Of a stretch of 6,313 nt of DNA, positions 5,965 through 6,313 are shown piece after piece. The DNA is from Pseudomonadota bacterium (GTDB taxonomy: Bacteria; Pseudomonadota; Gammaproteobacteria; Burkholderiales; Burkholderiaceae_D): contig JAEZHR010000270.1 in the NCBI GenBank assembly GCA_023416415.1, positions 1 through 6,313 on the forward strand, read 5' to 3'. Within the stretch, counting starts at the first letter, position 1. Each line of letters begins with the position of its first letter. Made by a program: the position numbers and the translations under genes. The notes beneath the pieces were generated by a model. The model saw only the letters and a program-made list of their open reading frames with translations. It had not been told where the DNA came from and ran no database searches.

Positions 5965-6313
5965 ATGACCAAAAAGGTATACATCGGCATGAGCGCCGAC
6001 CTGATTCACCCCGGCCACCTCAACATCATCCAGAAAGGAAAGGAGCTCGGTGAAGTCATCGTCGGACTCCTGACTGATGAAGCCATCGCCAGCTACAAGC
6101 GCGTTCCCTACATGACGTTCGAACAGCGCAAGGCCGTCGTCGAGCAGATCAAAGGCGTGAGCGATGTAATGGCCCAGCACACGCTGGACTATGTTCCGAA
6201 CCTGGAAAAACTGCGCCCCGACTACGTGGTGCACGGTGACGACTGGCGCGAAGGCATACAAAAGAAAACCCGTCAACGCGTGATCGACACACTTGCCAAG
6301 TGGGGTGGACAAC
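5965..6313 (+). CDS. aepX: partial: N-terminal cytidylyltransferase domain, probably of a phosphoenolpyruvate mutase fusion
   Basis: Only the first 116 codons are in the window and the frame is open to the end. The visible part is a nucleotidyltransferase fold of the HxGH class. It has HPGH at residues 15-18 after the opening VYIGMSADLI, and VVHGDDW near 90-96. The opening IGMSADLIHPGHLN differs from the GTFDLLHxGH of glycerol-3-phosphate cytidylyltransferases (TagD). From memory it matches proteins annotated as phosphoenolpyruvate mutase that carry this domain in front of an isocitrate-lyase-like mutase domain of about 290 residues. PEP mutase forms the C-P bond in phosphonopyruvate, the first step to 2-aminoethylphosphonate. 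GGAG (5954-5957) sits 7 nt before the ATG, a good ribosome site. The RTEGISTT-type motif and the mutase half would lie beyond the window, so a standalone cytidylyltransferase is not excluded. Confidence 0.75.
   Translation, partial: MTKKVYIGMSADLIHPGHLNIIQKGKELGEVIVGLLTDEAIASYKRVPYMTFEQRKAVVEQIKGVSDVMAQHTLDYVPNLEKLRPDYVVHGDDWREGIQKKTRQRVIDTLAKWGGQ

Noticed and set aside
1..6313. CRISPR array, tRNA, rRNA, insertion sequence or attachment site
   Set aside because: No regularly spaced repeats, tRNA-like cloverleaf, transposase frame or terminal inverted repeats were seen on either strand.

Overview
The window looks like the start of a Group 2-type (ABC transporter-dependent) capsular polysaccharide locus from a Gram-negative bacterium. 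The coding DNA is GC-rich with strong third-position G/C bias. The outer-membrane export protein and the inner-membrane co-polymerase imply a double-membrane cell. Protein resemblance and base composition fit a betaproteobacterium, but that placement is inference and nothing here identifies a genus.

Layout, all on the + strand. Positions 1-34 are an almost pure C tract with a run of 13 C. Positions 35-494 hold no convincing gene and form an AT-richer leader with candidate promoter elements (TATAAT at 335-340, TTGACA at 374-379). A tightly packed operon follows: kpsM-like permease (495-1355), kpsT-like ATPase (1352-2017), kpsE-like polysaccharide co-polymerase (2014-3180), kpsD-like outer-membrane export protein (3184-4962), and kpsF-like arabinose-5-phosphate isomerase (4988-5920). 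After 44 nt comes the 5' part of a gene (5965 to the window end) whose product begins with an HxGH nucleotidyltransferase domain. I recognise this domain as the N-terminal half of cytidylyltransferase-phosphoenolpyruvate mutase fusion proteins (AepX/PepM type).

How the genes work together: KpsM and KpsT form the inner-membrane ABC transporter that exports lipid-linked polysaccharide. KpsE bridges the periplasm and KpsD forms the outer-membrane exit. KpsF makes arabinose 5-phosphate, the first committed precursor of Kdo, which forms the poly-Kdo linker on Group 2 capsules. The last gene, if it is the PEP mutase fusion, would start phosphonate (C-P bond) synthesis. The locus would then encode a surface polysaccharide carrying a phosphonate such as 2-aminoethylphosphonate. 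That link between capsule export and phosphonate synthesis is the most interesting inference here, and it depends on sequence just beyond the window. No terminator, tRNA, rRNA, CRISPR array or insertion sequence was seen.
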